Shown one piece after another: positions 28,995 to 29,118 of a DNA stretch of 29,118 bases (position 1 is the stretch's first letter; every line of letters begins with the position of its first letter). The stretch is taken from positions 1 to 29,118 of the forward strand of contig DASZVS010000007.1 of NCBI GenBank assembly GCA_035546975.1, given 5' to 3'. A program made the translations under genes and the position numbers. Source of the DNA: JARIHC01 sp035546975. GTDB lineage: Bacteria > Patescibacteriota > Saccharimonadia > Saccharimonadales > UBA4665. The notes under the pieces were generated by a model. That model worked only from the letters and a program-made list of their open reading frames with translations, was not told where the DNA came from and ran no database searches.

Positions 28995-29118
28995 CCACCC
29001 AACAAATTCCCACGCAGCCCAAGCACTTCCACAGCCTACAATGGCTTTAGCCATTAAACAGTCAAATGTCGTAAATCGCTTATTATGCGACGTTCACGCT
29101 CGGCTAGGCAGTGGTAAA
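28992..29118 (-). repeat. Inverted repeat, right copy (127 nt, cut by window end)
   Basis: Exact reverse complement of 27147-27273 over its whole length, reaching the last base of the window. The dif-like dyad recurs at 29066-29093 and the outward 26-codon frame begins at 29041. Identity continues to the final base, so the real repeat is at least this long. Confidence 0.95.

Noticed and set aside
1..29118. Alternative genetic code with UGA as glycine (Gracilibacteria-type)
   Set aside because: Conserved genes have no in-frame UGA, and UGA ends a full-length gene such as the first MFS (10425).

Overview
The window reads as chromosomal DNA of a small-genome bacterium of the Patescibacteria (CPR), most likely an environmental Saccharibacteria (TM7) lineage. 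This is inference from gene content: a class E/F-like sortase, surface proteins ending in a PDTG-type sorting signal, very short intergenic gaps, many short lineage-specific proteins, and no biosynthetic operons. The standard genetic code fits all genes. No rRNA, tRNA or CRISPR array was found.

Layout. 1-2.1 kb: a 5'-truncated methyltransferase, a HEPN-like plus CBS protein and an HdeD-like membrane protein. 2.3-3.8 kb: a secreted Asn/Ser-rich surface protein and its probable sortase. 3.9-8.9 kb: an NPPF methyltransferase with a two-helix K+ channel, then a GAP/LysE-like membrane protein, a ClC-type channel, a YtcJ-like amidohydrolase and a SemiSWEET. 9.1-13.2 kb: an MFS exporter with a leader ORF, a truncated HhH protein, a double VOC protein, an orphan protein and a YdeI-like protein. 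13.3-17.7 kb: a sortase-anchored seven-bladed propeller, a membrane-anchored arylsulfotransferase-family propeller and a 14-helix MFS exporter. 17.7-23.2 kb: typA/bipA with a hairpin leader, then short stress- or RNA-related genes (EVE, multi-winged-helix, DUF1398, orphans). 23.2-25.2 kb: a divergent RRM protein and DEAD-box helicase pair with long leaders. 25.2-26.8 kb: a small acidic protein and a LamG surface protein with a sorting signal.

26.8-29.1 kb is different. A GC-rich hairpin block leads into a perfect 127-nt inverted repeat (27147-27273 and 28992-29118) that encloses an AT-richer 1.7-kb module. The module carries a winged-helix protein resembling a phage or plasmid replication initiator. 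Inside that gene lie four dyad iterons followed by an AT-rich stretch and a hairpin, an arrangement like the lambda O/ori. Two orphan genes flank it. The second repeat copy ends exactly at the window end, and 127 is a common maximum assembly k-mer, so the true repeat is probably longer and the contig probably breaks there.

Two themes recur. First, at least ten genes have a TAnnnT -10 box, often with a TGn extension, 6-8 nt before the start codon and no Shine-Dalgarno sequence, which implies widespread leaderless transcription. Second, one sortase and three surface proteins with related C-terminal signals define a cell-surface display system.
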